Notes under the pieces: generated by a model | What the model saw: the letters and a program-made list of their open reading frames with translations, nothing else | What the model was told of the DNA's origin: nothing | Database searches by the model: none | In this document: positions 32,871 through 44,949 of the stretch, piece by piece | Layout of the letters: each line of letters begins with the position of its first letter | How positions within the stretch are numbered: the first letter of the stretch is position 1 | Program-made: the position numbers and the translations under genes | From: Sanderia malayensis | Lineage: Eukaryota > Cnidaria > Scyphozoa > Semaeostomeae > Pelagiidae | Reading direction: 5' to 3' | DNA length: 64,000 bases | Assembly: GCA_013076295.1 (NCBI GenBank) | Contig: RQOL01000623.1 | Span: 1 to 64,000 of the forward strand

Positions 32871-33590
32871 AGTGTATACACACGGAACAAGAGAGAAAGG
32901 AAACAGGAAAACGGTGGGCTTACGAGATCCTTAATCTAAACTTGCAACACTTGCAACAAGGAATCACATACAGCACAATGTGTAAATGCTAGTTAGGACC
33001 CATATACACAAGCAAAATAAAGACATTCTTTTAGGAATTAAGGTAATTAGCACTCCAGTTGTCTGTGTATATGGTCTCTTTTGCAAGGTCTGCCTTATTC
33101 GTTTCACACGTAAGGATGAAAACGACCAGCCAATAAAATTAGGGGTGCTCTCGGGGTTCCTCTCGTTTTATTCAAACTTTTTCTTGACTAATAAAAAAGG
33201 TCATCTGGAAGTTTCTCTCTTGATCTGTTTATGAAAATGTAATAATGACGGAGGAAGAATTGTTTTGCTGCTATTAATGTCTGTATATCTGCTGGAGCAA
33301 AATCTCCAGCATACACTGCAAAGAGTAATGCACTTGCTGCAGCCTATATTCCGAATCTTCAGGGATTGTTGTTTATTCATATGCAGACAATGCTTGAACC
33401 ATACGTCTGAAGTTTGCCATTTTAATATAAGACAATTTATAGAAAGCACTAGTAGAGGCTTTGCAAGTGTTCAGGTATTCACTGTCAGACAATATTGAAA
33501 GTATCGTTCAATTCAAATAAACTGCCCAGAGAGTTTATCAAAGAGTTGTGATATCACCAGTAATCACGGATTGGAAAAGCTGACATGTGT
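32871..33590. other. Stretch without a recognised gene
   Basis: Short open frames only (32986-33234 and 33265-33498 on plus), with no domain signature or supported splice sites. I see nothing further. Confidence 0.4.
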
Positions 33591-33866
33591 TACTTAGGCC
33601 TAGTTCAGACAGCGCATTATGAGCGCAGAGAAATTAAATTATTGGGTCAAAAAATTTCTAAGTGTCAATTTCATTCACCGACAATGCACTGTATGAAACC
33701 AGTTTTCCATTTGGAGCGAATTAATTTTTTTGATTCCCTCGGCTGAGCGAATTAGGACCTCCAATTGTGCATGAATCATCACATTCTCAGTGATTGGGCT
33801 TTATTGCGCATGCCCACCAATTAACCTGCCAAAGTTGAAGAAAAAAATTTTGTCAACACTTATCAA

Positions 33867-35019
33867 AGTTCAAGATGGCTGCTTCCAGAAAATCTGTTGC
33901 GAAATAATTGAAAATGCAAACGAAGAAGAGCGATGGAGAAGAGGAATTATCAACTGCATCGTGAGACAAAGTTCCCGAAGTGGACACTGCACGGTACGGA
34001 ATGTGCACTGGTTGCGCAACTGACAAAGAAGCAGAAGAAGATGACGAGGACGAGGACGATGAGGCTAACCAAGTTCTAGGCCAAAAGGTAAAGGCTCAAG
34101 GATGTAGAACTTTGAAAAGAAAGAAAAAGCTGGCAGAAAATCTTCCTGGCCTGAAGAGGCAACTGATGAAGTTGTTAACGTGGTGTGTGAGAACGAAAAC
34201 TGCAGAAAGAAGTTGATATTTACAAACAATAGAGCTTCAAAGAATTTGGAAATTTATTGCAAAATTGTCAACCAAGTGAAAGTACGTTTCAACGAAAGGG
34301 GCGCTGGAGAGTCTTTCAATTTCACAGCTGTTCAGACAAGAACAAAATTCAAGTCCTGTGTTGCCAAATGCAAAAAGGCATCAATAACACTAAAGTGTGG
34401 TTCAGGCATTGCACATTTTATGGACCAGAAGCCAGCTTGGTTCAGAAAATTGTTCCCTTTTGTTGAGTCACGAAACTCCTGTGATCCAAGCTTGGCTTCT
34501 GAACTATTTTTTGCTATCTTATCTGTTGAAACTAATCCAGATGCTGCAGAAATGCCAGATTTGAGACCCTTTGCAGAGTCAACACCAAATATTTTGCAAA
34601 GTGATAAGGCACTCTTTGTGCCGAAACCTTCCAAACGAGTGAAGAAAGATATATCTACAAGTTTACTGAAGGAGGCTGTTACTGCTTTCAATAAACTTGT
34701 ATCAAAAGATCCGCCAAAGGGAATGATTGAATTTTTAAAGGAAGAGAACCAAAGAAGCAGGGAGCACGAGACAAGAATGATGGAGATGCAGATGCAATTT
34801 TTTCAAACAATGATGGCCACATTTAGAAACCCTGAGCAAGGGCAAATGGTGTCACAGCAGCCAGCAACATTTGTTTCTCGAGTACAACCACAACCACAAA
34901 ATCATGAATATGATAATTCATACCTGCTATCAAGAAATCAATCAAGGAATTTTGGGAACAATTATCCAGTAAATAAATCTACATGGATGTCATATGTTAG
35001 TAGAGAAGATGGAAACTGA
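33867..35019 (+). pseudogene. Myb/SANT-like accessory protein of Harbinger element 1
   Basis: The long frame (34180-35019) includes LIFTNNRASKNLEIYCKIV, FTAVQTRTKFKSCVAKCKKA and FMDQKPAWFRKLFPFVESR, then a Gln/Met-rich C-terminus (MEMQMQFFQTMMATF). The Trp-rich pattern is that of the Myb-like DNA-binding partner that helps a Harbinger transposase reach the nucleus and bind TIRs. Upstream codons (from about 34130, KKSWPEEATDE) extend the domain. An early ATG at 33873 is soon followed by a stop, and acidic Glu/Asp-rich coding near 34025-34070 is in another frame, so the N-terminus is broken. Confidence 0.65.
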
Positions 35020-35090
35020 GTAAACCATATAAGTAATATATAAGTAACCCATGAGAAATACCTTGTTGTATTCTAAGTTCATGTGTTCAG

Positions 35091-36414
35091 TTAATCATCC
35101 AGTTGAAGCTTTTCATTCCAAAATTTGTTCCTCAGATGGTCTCGGATCTGTTTGGCCTTTGTGAACTTCCAGGATATTTTCTGCAACTGGTCATATGTAG
35201 CATATTTCTTACAACTTCTCTTGGGCGACCTTTCTGGGTTTCTGGATCGAAGTTTAAATCCCATGAAATCCCATGCCCTCATCCCCTGGTCTTCTAAATC
35301 AATGCACATATTATGAAGAATGATACAGGCTAGCGGACATCAGTGTCAGTGTTTGAGTATGGCATTCATTTTTCCTCAGTAAGATCCTCCATTGCCCCTT
35401 AAGCTGCCCAAATGCACCCTCCACCACCATTCGTGCTCTTCTGAGACAATAGTTAAAGTACCGCTGCTCCTGGGTTAGAATGACATTTCCATATGGCTTC
35501 ATTAACCATGGTAAAAAAAGAGAAGGCAGAATCACCAAGAAGAACTGGCTAAACTTCACATCCAGAATTCTTAATACAGCAAGCAGGAAGATAATTTTCA
35601 TTTGTTATCCTACTGTATAACTCTGTTGACTGGAAAATGATTGGATCATGGCTGTTGCCTGGACAACCACTACTTGCCCACATAAACCTCTTTTTGGCAT
35701 CAACAATGGTCATTAATACAACGGAATAAAAAATTTTGAAATTATGATATTCCTTGGCACTCTCTGCTCCACCTTTGGTGCATTTCATCGGCAGATGGCA
35801 CCCATCAACTACCCCAAAAGAATAGGGAAATTGCCATAATTCATCAAATGATGTCATGCTTTCTCTGAGCTCTTCCAATGTTGTTGGCATATTTTTTCCA
35901 ACAAAGGGTTTCCATAATTGATTGCTCATTGCAGCACACACTTCTTGCACAATTAAAGACACAGTTGACGTCCCTAAACCTACCAGGTCACCAATCGTGT
36001 GGAGATAATCACCTCTAGCAAGCCTGTACAGGCATATTGCCAATCTTGTCATTGGAGACACTGGCTCTTCGCAGATAGTTTCTCTCGTTAATAAATCTTC
36101 AAACTCCCCAGGTATATATAAAATGTTCCTTTTGTGATACGAAAGTTGGTTATGAAACGCTTGTCATCGAAAATGTTCCATACCATATCCCACCATCCAC
36201 GCATTCTTGGGATTCGTCGACAACCTCGAGAAATCGGTCTGGCAATTTGGAGTTGGTTAAACGCCAAAAGCATGAGCTGAAAAAATAAGCCTACTTCATG
36301 ATTCCAGTTCCGCAAATGTTCCAACATCAAACGATACACCAGCTTCCGCTTTTTTTCTTTCTCTTTTCGAATTGATTGAAAATGTTTTGACATAACAACC
36401 AAAGAAAAATTCAA
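35091..36414 (-). pseudogene. PIF/Harbinger DDE transposase, element 1
   Basis: The 5' frame (36414-36088) has GCRRIPRMRGWWDMVWNIF and FRITKGTFYIYL. The main frame (36061-35549) has LAICLYRLARGDYLHTIGDL, GVVDGCHLPMKC (first Asp), AKEYHNFKIFYSVVLMTIVD (second Asp), GCPGNSHDPIIFQ. The next frame (35601-35311) has YFNYCLRRARMVVEGAFGQL (catalytic Glu region) and LKGQWRILL. The last piece (35309-35091) is the basic C-terminus. This is the DDE_Tnp_4 pattern; the three acidic positions are present. Frameshifts near 35575 and between 36061 and 36088, and stops around 35309-35325, make it non-functional as it stands. Confidence 0.85.
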
Positions 36415-36857
36415 GGTGCTTTATTAGCACTTTTAATTGAATTGTGCTCATAATGCGCTCTACAGTGAACTCTATATAAGAGGTCTGGAACCCTATTTTG
36501 GGGGAAATAACTCTATTGGTCTCAGCTGCTCATGACTGTGTCACTTTTTTTAATTTGATGTGCGCGCATTGTACGCATAAAAACTGGAAATTATAATGGA
36601 GACCTATTGCTCTTCAGCTATTGTTTGCGGGTTTATTTCATTTTCATCAATGTCAATATTTTTACCTCAACGAAATAAAGGAATCATATAATGGTAAGAT
36701 TTGTTTTATCGTTTCCGATTTAGAAAGAATAATTTTAAGGAAGAAGATCGTTGTAAAATAATTTAGGCCTTAGCAATTAACTGATCAAATTAGTAATACA
36801 TATATATACAAATCCACATATAACATACAACATAAATTTATACCCAAGTAAAAGAAC

Positions 36858-37938
36858 ATTTACACTTAGCTCCAATAAGTATGGAAACGCCTGATGAAAA
36901 ATGGCGCCTAGAAGTGGCCCTAGGCCTGAGCAAAAGAATTTACATGACAATGTAAGACTACCAAAACGGGTTTCAATAGCGAATTTCTTTTGCACAAATA
37001 TACTCAAAATTTCATACATTTTCAAATGAAAACATAATTTAAACTATATCATATTGTTTTACAATAATATTAAAAGAAAACTGCGAAGATGTCCCTTAAA
37101 CATGTTTAAGAAAATTTATCGAAGTGGAGAAATTAAAACGCCAATAATTATAATTTCTTTCACTCAAAGCGACGCAAATTCTCTCTCATTTAAAGGAGAA
37201 TGTTTTAACATTTTGAAAAATATAAGAATTATTTAGGTAACTGTCTTGACCTTTTACAACTCACGGCTGAAGTATTTGTTTACAACTTGAGAAGCACATG
37301 TTTTGTTTTTCAAATTTCAAATTGGGTTTTCAAAAATAAAATTTTCGTTCACTTCAGAAAATATTAAGCCCCTAAAAATTATATCAAATTATAATATTTG
37401 AAACAAACTATAGGAATATCCATGTTGGATTTTTTGTTATGGCGATTAACCTTCTTTTTTTAATCTGGAAAAAAAATTACGGAAAAATAGGTTTTGTCAA
37501 ATCAAATTCCTAGAATGATAAACAAAGACTTAAACCGTGAATTGTAGAAGGTCAAGACAGTTACACAAATAATTCTTAGATTTTCCAAAGTTTTAAAGCG
37601 TTCTCTTTTAAATGAGAGAGAATTTGCGTGGCCTTGACTGAAAGAAATTATAATTATTGGCGTTTTAGTTATTCCACTTCGATAAATTTTCGCAAACATT
37701 TTTTAAGGGACCTCTTCGCAGTTTTCTTTTAATATTATTGTAAAACAATATGACATAGTTTAAATTATGTTTTCATTTGAAAATGTATGAAATTTTGAGT
37801 ATATTTGTGCTAAATATATTCTCTATTGAAACCCGTTTTGTAGTTTTATATTGTTATGTAAATTTTCTTTCTCAGGCCTAGGGCCACTTCTAGACGCCAT
37901 TTTTCATCAGGCGTTTCCATACTTATTGGAGCTAAGAG
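36858..37938. mobile_element. Fold-back element B/C, ~1.08 kb with ~440-bp inverted arms
   Basis: The left arm (36858-37330) starts cttagctccaataagtatgg; the right arm (37500-37938) is its inverse, ending ccatacttattggagctaag. Both contain the gaaacgcctgatgaaaaatg block and the gaagtggagaaattaaaacg block. The centre is only about 170 bp, with no gene. Copies or parts recur at 19244-19658, 31566-31800 and 32590-32870. A target duplication could not be identified with confidence. Confidence 0.88.
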
Positions 37939-38103
37939 TACAACATTTTCGGTCAAAAGTATTTAGCATAAAGCCATTTAATAACATTGTCGTTCTGTTC
38001 TATTGATTCTTGAAATGTACAAGTTTCGTCAGCCCATGTGTTCGACTTGCTTTGCCTTCCAATATTACCTGCTGACAGTAGTCTTTACCATAAATGTTAA
38101 GTC

Positions 38104-39665
38104 TCAGCGTGAAATATCAGCGACACATTTTGTCAACCATCTTTCATGCTCTTCTTCAAATAGGATTTCATTCAACCCAGGCAGGTGATTTTGAAATAAT
38201 GGAAGTTGTCTTCTCTCTCCCCAAGAATGGCTTACCACACTTAACATCATTCTTTTTCTGATGTTTTTCATCTTCGTAATCTCTGCATACTTCTCTTTGC
38301 ACACATGTTCCCAGAAGAGCTTCTTGCAACATTGTAAAACTTTGAAAATTGACTCTGATGGAATTGCCAGTCCTCCATTATTTACAAATGCTGTAAATGC
38401 AGCTGGTCCAGAAACTTCATTATACCCCCAGGAGTATCCATGGTCTGATTTGATTATTGTCCCAATAAGGCACTCTTTGCAATTTTCGCACAGAATGTTC
38501 TTCACAAGCTTGGAAACAATAGATCCCAAGATATAATAAAGAATGTTTTCACGAAACTCTGATTTGTCAGTATTGTCAATCATGTAGAGGACTGTTGATT
38601 CATCATCACCATCTCATTCCATATTTGAAGACACATTATTTTTGAAAACTGGGATGATTGTATTTTGCTCAAATACATGGCAGTTTGCATTATTTGATGC
38701 TGTGATTTTATTGTGCAAAAGCATTTTTCGCAAGGCATACTTCAGCTGCACCATATTCGGATTGTTGTTCCAACCTCCTTTACTTTGAATACAAGAAAAG
38801 AGAAGTCAAATGTGATCTTGTGACAGCTTGTATGTTAAAACAAGTTTGAATGGGTCATTCTTCATTGCTAATAAGCCACTTGCAAGCTGGATTGTTGATT
38901 TTATTGTCACAACAAACCCTATCACAAAAGTTCTCCTTTGACTCTTTGCTAGCAGCTGGCTATTAGATGTCTTGAAGGTGAGGGATAATCTGCAGTGCTT
39001 CTTAAAACAGATGTCCATCTTTCTAATGTTGCTAACCTAAGTGGCTGCTTGAATCCTTTTGCTGCACGATTTCTTGCTGCACAGAGCTACTCAGTGCCCG
39101 AACTGCCAATGATACTTTCATCTTATTTTTCTTGTAATCAAGATGACCTGAGGAAAATGTATTGGCAAGCTTGAACCGCTGGTTTTCTTGTCTGTCATGA
39201 AGAAACTTCAAGAATTTCCATTCAATTTTCTTGTCATCTGCACCATAAAATAGGCCAAGGTCTGCAAGGGCATTTCTGGCCAACATCAACATATGGCATG
39301 GATCCATGATTGCGTGGACATCATGACACTGGGTTGGATGTTTAAAGGCAGTCTGAACATCATCATACTTGGCACCGAATTTGCACCCAAGTCCTTTAAG
39401 TGTGCTAACATTTGTTGGTGTTCCATCACAGGTCACAGATAAAACCTTCAAATCAGCATCATCTGCTTTTTTCAAAACAATCTTTATCGACTGAGCTTGA
39501 ACATCTGCAGTAGCTTTGTTGATTAAGAAATAAGCTATAGGACATTTCCAATGCCCCCGTAAACCAAGAAGCAGGAACACTAGAGCTTCAGTTGCGAGCT
39601 CTTCACATGGCAAGCTTTTCTTATGCAAGCTCTTCACGACCATTTTCTTATCATCGAGGGATTTG
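38104..39665 (-). pseudogene. P-element/THAP9-type transposase
   Basis: The minus frame 39643-39032 has LRGHWKCPIAYFLINKATAD, VTCDGTPTNVSTLKGLGCKF (Asp in CDGTxxN), IMDPCHMLMLARNALADLGL and FSSGHLDYKKNKMKVSLAVR. The next (39018-38806) has RRTFVIGFVVTIKS and LTYKLSQDHI; then, after an in-frame TGA, GGWNNNPNMVQLKYALRKML. The last frame (38583-38104) has HGYSWGYNEVSGPAAF and a C-terminal region. This motif order is that of P-type transposases (THAP9 family). The THAP zinc finger is missing: similarity starts abruptly at SLDDKKMVVKSLH near 39650. There are at least two in-frame stops (about 38806 and 38616), so it is inactive. Confidence 0.85.
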
Positions 39666-39765
39666 GCAAACTGAGAACACCCCTGACATAGTTGTATGCT
39701 CGAGGTACCGTGGCTGATTTGGACAACTTAGTCCTTATCTAAGACTTGCAGTAAGACTAGCGGCA

Positions 39766-40058
39766 AAACAAGCGGCCGCTTATCAGGATAGGCGGCCACC
39801 TGTTTAAAGATACGCGGCCGCTTGTTCTTGCCTCACGTGTTATGCATATTGTTTTTCAGTCCATAAATTGTCTTTCTGGTCTGTAAATTGTTTTTCTGGT
39901 CTGTAAAGCAATCTTCTGGCTGGAAATAACAGGATAGATAAGCGGCCGAAAGATAAGCGGCCGCCTGTTTAAGATAAGCGGCCGCCTGTTTAAGATAAGC
40001 GGCCACCTGTTTCAGATAAGCGGCCGCTTGTTTAAGATCAGCAGCCGCTTGATTCACG
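39766..40058. repeat. 21-bp tandem repeat with NotI palindromes, in two blocks
   Basis: Unit agataagcggccgcctgttta, about five near-perfect copies at 39934-40055 and three diverged ones at 39766-39835. Between them is a second small repeat with a unit of about 20 bp (ctgtaaattgtttttctggt) at 39860-39905. The GCGGCCGC core is strikingly GC-rich in this AT-rich region. On minus it reads as 7-residue repeats KQAAAYL, but no gene is implied. It ends about 50 bp before the first exon of the HECT gene. Confidence 0.88.
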
Positions 40059-40108
40059 CACGAGCACGAGGGTATAGATTGTAATTGACAAGATGGCAAG
40101 ATGGCAAG

Positions 40109-43100
40109 ATGGCGGAAAGCAGCCACGTGCAGCCAGATGATCTGCTGGTGTCTGGACTTGTGGACAACAATCCTTTGTATCACAAGGTAAGCAATTCAAA
40201 AAACAAAAATTTGGACTATAATATAAACTTTTGTCCAACCAAGAGTGCTTTATTTAGTTTTAGCAAATAGCAATTCAACAAGAACAGAGTATGTTTTAGG
40301 CCTAGGCCTATATGTCAATTTGACTTAATAATGTACTGCAGAGGAGAAACTTTTTGACCAACCTCTCAACCACCAAAAGTCAAAAAAGAGTGCTTTTAAG
40401 TTTTATTAGTTGAAAGTTAATCAAATTGTCACTCAAAATTTTAAAATTTTTCTGACTTCTAGTTCCATTAATTTCAATATTGGTCTAATTGAATTAAAGG
40501 GGGTTCTTCTGAGTCTTCCGATTTTTTTCTCAAATTTTTTCTCAAATGATCATGTATGATCAGCCAGGGGGGCTAATAATAAAATTCCAGACATATATGA
40601 CAACGCCATGATACTAAATACAACCTATTTGTGAAAAATACCTACGAGGATGTGGTTATTTACTTCCGCAATTCAAGTTCAACAAAATTGATGACAGTAT
40701 AGCTCATAAATGCAGTGATGAAATTCTATTGCAAATGGGTCTACTATATGGCGACCTTTTGTCTTTTCATGAAACATTTCCTAAAGATCAGATTTCCACT
40801 ACCACCACCACTACCACTGCAAATAATTGTGAAAAAGTTGAAGAACTAAAATTGCGAATACGGAGAACACACACTTCAAGACTTAATACATCACAAAAAC
40901 CAGTAACAGTTAAACCAAACCTTACAGTGCAATTTGGACTGAAGTGTCTTGAAAAAAACAAATATCTGCATAAATTAAATAAAGGCTTTAGCATGGAAGT
41001 AAAACGGCAGGCTCTATATGATGAAATCCATTCAATATGCATACAGAAATTTAAAGTGGCCAGTCATATTGCCTCTTACTTGGGCACCTACTCTGGTAAA
41101 AAGATCAAAGAATCATTCACCAACCTAGAGAATTACTTCTTGAAAATGTAAGATAAAAAGAAAGCAGTACATATATATCTGTTTGTTTCGATTGCCTACA
41201 CAAAACTGCAGTTCAAAGCACTTTTACAAGAGTGTGAAATGTCAAGTGACGAAGATTTTGATGTAGATCCTATTTCAAACATAAATAACTCAGGCTCAAC
41301 TATCAGACAAACATGCAACAAATCTCTGGTTTGTCCTGCCTGCTCCTGCTCTATGTTACCTGGAACCTGGAACAGTTTAAGTTTACCTAACAAAAATCTA
41401 TATTTCGGTTGCTGAAGTATATCACTTCATTAAATTGAGACTTGGTCAGCTGACCTTTAAGCGCTGTTACTTAATGATGTGTCAGCATTATGTGTCGCTA
41501 AATCCCAAAGCGTGCATGGCTTTTAGCAATGCATTAAAATGGTTTGTAAATTTGAGAACAACGCAGGCTTTGGGATTTTGCAACACATCATGCCGAGGCT
41601 AACGTTGTTTGAAGATGTATTTGAATAGAACTTCCGTGAATATTAAAGTGGTTTATTGGATGCCTTAGATAAGATCCAGATTAGAGAATTTGGAAAAAAA
41701 TTGATAATAATTTGTGAAAATTTCACTTATTTCAGTTATCTCCAACTGCACATGCCGACGCAGATAACGAACCTGGGGAACTTTCGGCGGCAGCATACGA
41801 AACTACACCGGAGTTGAATTTACGTGAAGCAAGGGTAAGATATTTCTCAAGGCCTTCAAGACGTCCGCTACGATACAGACATTCCACAGGATCGCCTACC
41901 TTGTCTGATTACAACGGGCAGCCTAGCACAGGCACTTCTACGGAAGAAGAAGCCAGGGAAGAAATTGAATCAACTGAGGAAGATGCTGTGGTGAACAACG
42001 TGCATCCTACAGAAGAAGCCAGTGCCGAAATTGAATCAACTGACAAAGAGGCTTTGGTAGGCTTTGAACAACGGGCATCCTAACGCAGGCACTTTTACAG
42101 ATGAAACCGATTCGAAGGGGGCCACTGACGAATTTGGTCAAGCAGAACTGGAGAGATTTATGAGAAAAGCACTATTGCCAGATGATGATGTCATTCCTGT
42201 GCCTGACTTGAAAGATGCAAAAGAAGTATATGAAGGACGATTGAAGGAGATTAAACATGTAATCGTGCAAAGGGATAAAGATCGCTTTTGGTAATTGATT
42301 TTTAAACAAAGCTCTGATTTATGAAAGCATGAGGTAAAAATTCGTTTTGCTGGAGAGGCTGGTTCTGGTGCAGGTCCGTTCAGGGAGTTTTTGACCTTAG
42401 CCATAAACAGGTTTTGTCTGATATCAGGAATAACATTTGGAAATCAGAATGCCTTATGCTTAAAGTCTGTTCCTGAGAGAATTATTCACCAGGATTATTA
42501 CAAATTAGGGTAGGTTGTCGCTGTGTCTATATTAAATATTGGTAAGGGGCCACATTGCCTTCATAAAACACTTGGTCGATTACTTGTTCGGTCACCAATC
42601 TGCACTATCAACAGTTTTAAGTGTTGATGATGCGGAACTAAAATTCAAGCTTGACAACATCTCCAAGGGAAACAAAGATGACCTGTTTGAAATGGAAATA
42701 AATCCTGTGGGCACCACAGAGGAATGCCAGAAACTGTTTGCGTTGAGCTACGTGTTATTCAAAAACGTGAGTTCTATTCAAAAGTTTAAGGATGGCATTT
42801 TCAGTATCAGTCCTGTTCTTGCTGCTCACAAATATTTCCAGCATCTGAAGTCCTTCTTTCTACCACGCAACAAACATTTAAGTTTAACTGAATTCCTTGG
42901 ATTGCTGAAATTTCAAAACACCGCGGAAAAAGGTTCAAATGACTTTTCCACAATCAATAATTTGATTTGTGATTTGGAAGCGTATTTTGCAGAAGTTGGT
43001 AATGGAAATGTGGATGGTGTTACTCTGGAGCAGTTACTTTTCCTATTCACAAGCTGCGAAAGCATTCCCCTATTTGGTTTCGATAAACCTATTGAAGTGT

Positions 43101-43221
43101 TTTTCGAAAAGGATGTTTTACGCATTTCAACCTGTGGTCTATATATTACTCTGCCTTTGGAAGATACGATTAAAAACTTGGAAGTTGCTGTGAAATTTGG
43201 TGCAGGATTTGGAAGCATTTA
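40109..43221 (+). pseudogene. G2E3-like HECT E3 ubiquitin ligase gene, decayed
   Basis: Exon 1 (40109-40186) starts ATGGCGGAAAGC after two atggcaag repeats and ends at gtaagc. A middle block (about 40640-41145) encodes GCGYLLPQFKFNKIDDSIAH and VQFGLKC, and a further exon starts near 41737 (LSPTAHADADNEPGEL, AG acceptor). The HECT part is 42070-43221: DEFGQAELERFM, VKIRFAGEAGSGAGPFREFL (N-lobe), LVDYLFGHQ, TLEQLLFLFTSCESIPLFGF and RISTCGLYITLP with the catalytic Cys, ending FGAGFGSI. Such ligases pass ubiquitin from E2 to substrate through that Cys. Lesions: a frame change near 42062 beside a duplicated gctttg, in-frame stops at about 42294 and 42330, and a frame change near 42510-42540. Exon joins between 40187 and 41737 are unresolved. 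Confidence 0.72.
41935..42070 (+). repeat. 66-bp coding tandem duplication in the HECT gene
   Basis: The segment with gaagaagccag, gaaattgaatcaactga and gtgaacaac or its equivalent occurs twice, giving repeated EEA-x-x-EIEST acidic units just before the frame change at about 42062. Confidence 0.65.
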
Positions 43222-43754
43222 GCAATTTATAACTTATGTTAGTCAATAATTAATAAGAAACCTTTGTTAAACCGGTGTTGTTACTTTGACAGTAACATCA
43301 TTTAGCTAGTTAAATGTTACAATTTTTCCACTTCTTGGATTACGCGACAGTTGGGTTGTTTCTCGTTTTGTTGGCTAAGGCTTTGTTTTTTTTTCAGTTT
43401 CGTTACATTTTTTTATTCGAGGATATATTGCTAAGATATAAAAAGCTTTATTTTTGTTGCATTTATTAATCAATTTTTGTCATTGTATTTGTTGTGGAAA
43501 TCACTTGTTTGAAAAATACCAAAAATCAAAATACCAAAATGCAAACGGCAGTTGGTTGAGGAAATCATGTGTCGTAGCATGCCGTAATTTTGCTTCATAA
43601 TTTCAAAGCACCTGTTTATATGAGCACAAGCACCTCACCAAGCCAATAATTTACCTCACCATACTCGTGGTTTTTCGTTTACATGGAGAAATTTTACCTC
43701 ACCTAGATGGCATTTCTCTTTTATGAATCGAAGTATATCTCTCAAAAGGTACAG

Positions 43755-44236
43755 TGTAATTTACGAATCTCAAAGCATCGGCTTTGGTAAAACCGCCCAA
43801 ATGCACCGCGAACCAAACCCAGAAAACACAGCATATAAACCAAAGGTTTTAGTTTCACGAATGTGGTTTGCTAGAAAATAAATTACATAACTTAGCGACA
43901 AATAACTACAGAATGCAATTTAAGAAACCTTTCGACGTAGATAACAACAATGTAAATAAATTAATACAAGGAAATCAATAAACATACAGACTGTTTATCC
44001 TGGCGACCAAAACTTCGTAACAAACAGCAGCAGTGCCACGCCTTCCAAGCTTTCTCCCCTTGCCTCAACAATTAGCTGCTATTTATGTTGAGGCAACAGT
44101 CCCATTGGGAGAACTAAAAGGTGTTTAACAATGCTTAAATAATAAACATGCGTAAATAATAAACAAACAAAGCGTTTATAATTTAGTTCAATAAACCAAT
44201 TGTTAACCAAATTCAACTTAAACTTTGCACAATACA
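43755..44236 (-). repeat. 3' LTR of BEL/Pao copy 3 (482 bp)
   Basis: Nearly identical to 50615-51096. Runs from TGTAATTTACGAATC to CACAATACA on plus; TG/CA ends are present. It is adjacent to a purine tract (ggggccgga on minus) at 44237-44245. Confidence 0.92.
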
Positions 44237-44283
44237 TCCGGCCCCAAACGTTTATTACAAGAAGAAACAGTTTCCTTCATCCT

Positions 44284-44949
44284 TTAATCAGTGCTAAGTT
44301 CGTCATCAGCAGGGTTTTCTTCACTGCCCTCCAACAAGCAAAGCTTATCAACTGGACGTACTAACTCAGATTGAGATGTTTTGACCTTTGCCGATCTCAC
44401 AAGACCATCTCTTCCAATATGCACATCAACCACTCTGCCCAATCTCCAAGCTCCTCTTGGCAGTGGTTTTTCCACAATGAGAACAATGTCATTTTCTCTT
44501 AGGTTTCTTTTTGGTGTTAGCCATTTCTGACGCTGTTGAAGTGTTGGAAGATATTCTTTTACCCATCTTTTCCAGAAGAGATCAGCCAAATACTGGATCT
44601 GTTTCCATCGTTTCTTGGAGTAGCTGTCTTTATTTGAGAATATTCCGGGCGGGTAACAATCGTTCGATTTTAACATCAACAAATGATTGGGAGTCAATGC
44701 ATTTGGATCTCTTGCATCATCTGACACTCTGGTTAAAGGTCTTCCGTTTAATATTGACTCTATTTCACACAAAAGTGTATGTAAGCCTTCGTCATCCAAG
44801 ATTTGTTCCCTCAATACCATATTCATGGCACGCCTGATTGTACGGATTAAGCGCTCCCATACTCCTCCATGTGTGAGGCTGATGGTGGATTGAAATGCCA
44901 GCTTACTTCTTGTTGAAGGAGAAAATCGTGAACTTTCTGCTGATTCCAT
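44284..44949 (-). pseudogene. BEL/Pao copy 3 integrase C-terminus and DUF5641-type domain
   Basis: Contains GGVWERLIRTIRRAMNMVL, CEIESILNGRPLTRVSDDA, NALTPNHLLMLKSND, FWKRWVKEYLPTLQQRQKW and LRENDIVLIVEKPLPRGAW. The last is the SH3-like DUF5641 tail found in BEL/Pao integrases. It overlaps the core frame by about 100 nt in another frame. Confidence 0.88.

Larger units (their letters stand above)
33597..36480. mobile_element. PIF/Harbinger element 1 (convergent Myb-like and DDE genes)
   Basis: Inverted ends share GCGCATTATGAGC: at 33617-33630 on plus and inverse at about 36443-36456, with a partial outer match (gttcagaca / gttcactgt). The left gene (plus, to 35019) is the Myb/SANT-like accessory protein; the right gene (minus, 36414-35091) is the transposase. 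Two genes facing each other is the standard PIF/Harbinger plan. The 3-bp target duplication (TTA/TAA) could not be fixed. Both genes are damaged. Confidence 0.75.

Noticed and set aside
33597..36480. TTA/TAA duplication for Harbinger element 1
   Set aside because: TTA on the left and TAA on the right are not identical in the same orientation, and outer TIR bases are uncertain.
36777..37025. Frames in the fold-back arms, also seen at 19084-19337
   Set aside because: The repeated translation reflects the repeat itself; stops differ between copies.
39766..40058. CRISPR-like repeat array
   Set aside because: Units are directly adjacent with no spacers, and the genome is eukaryotic.
39833..40183. 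Minus-strand frame with KQAAAYL repeats
   Set aside because: By-product of the 21-bp tandem repeat; no start context, splice sites or domain.
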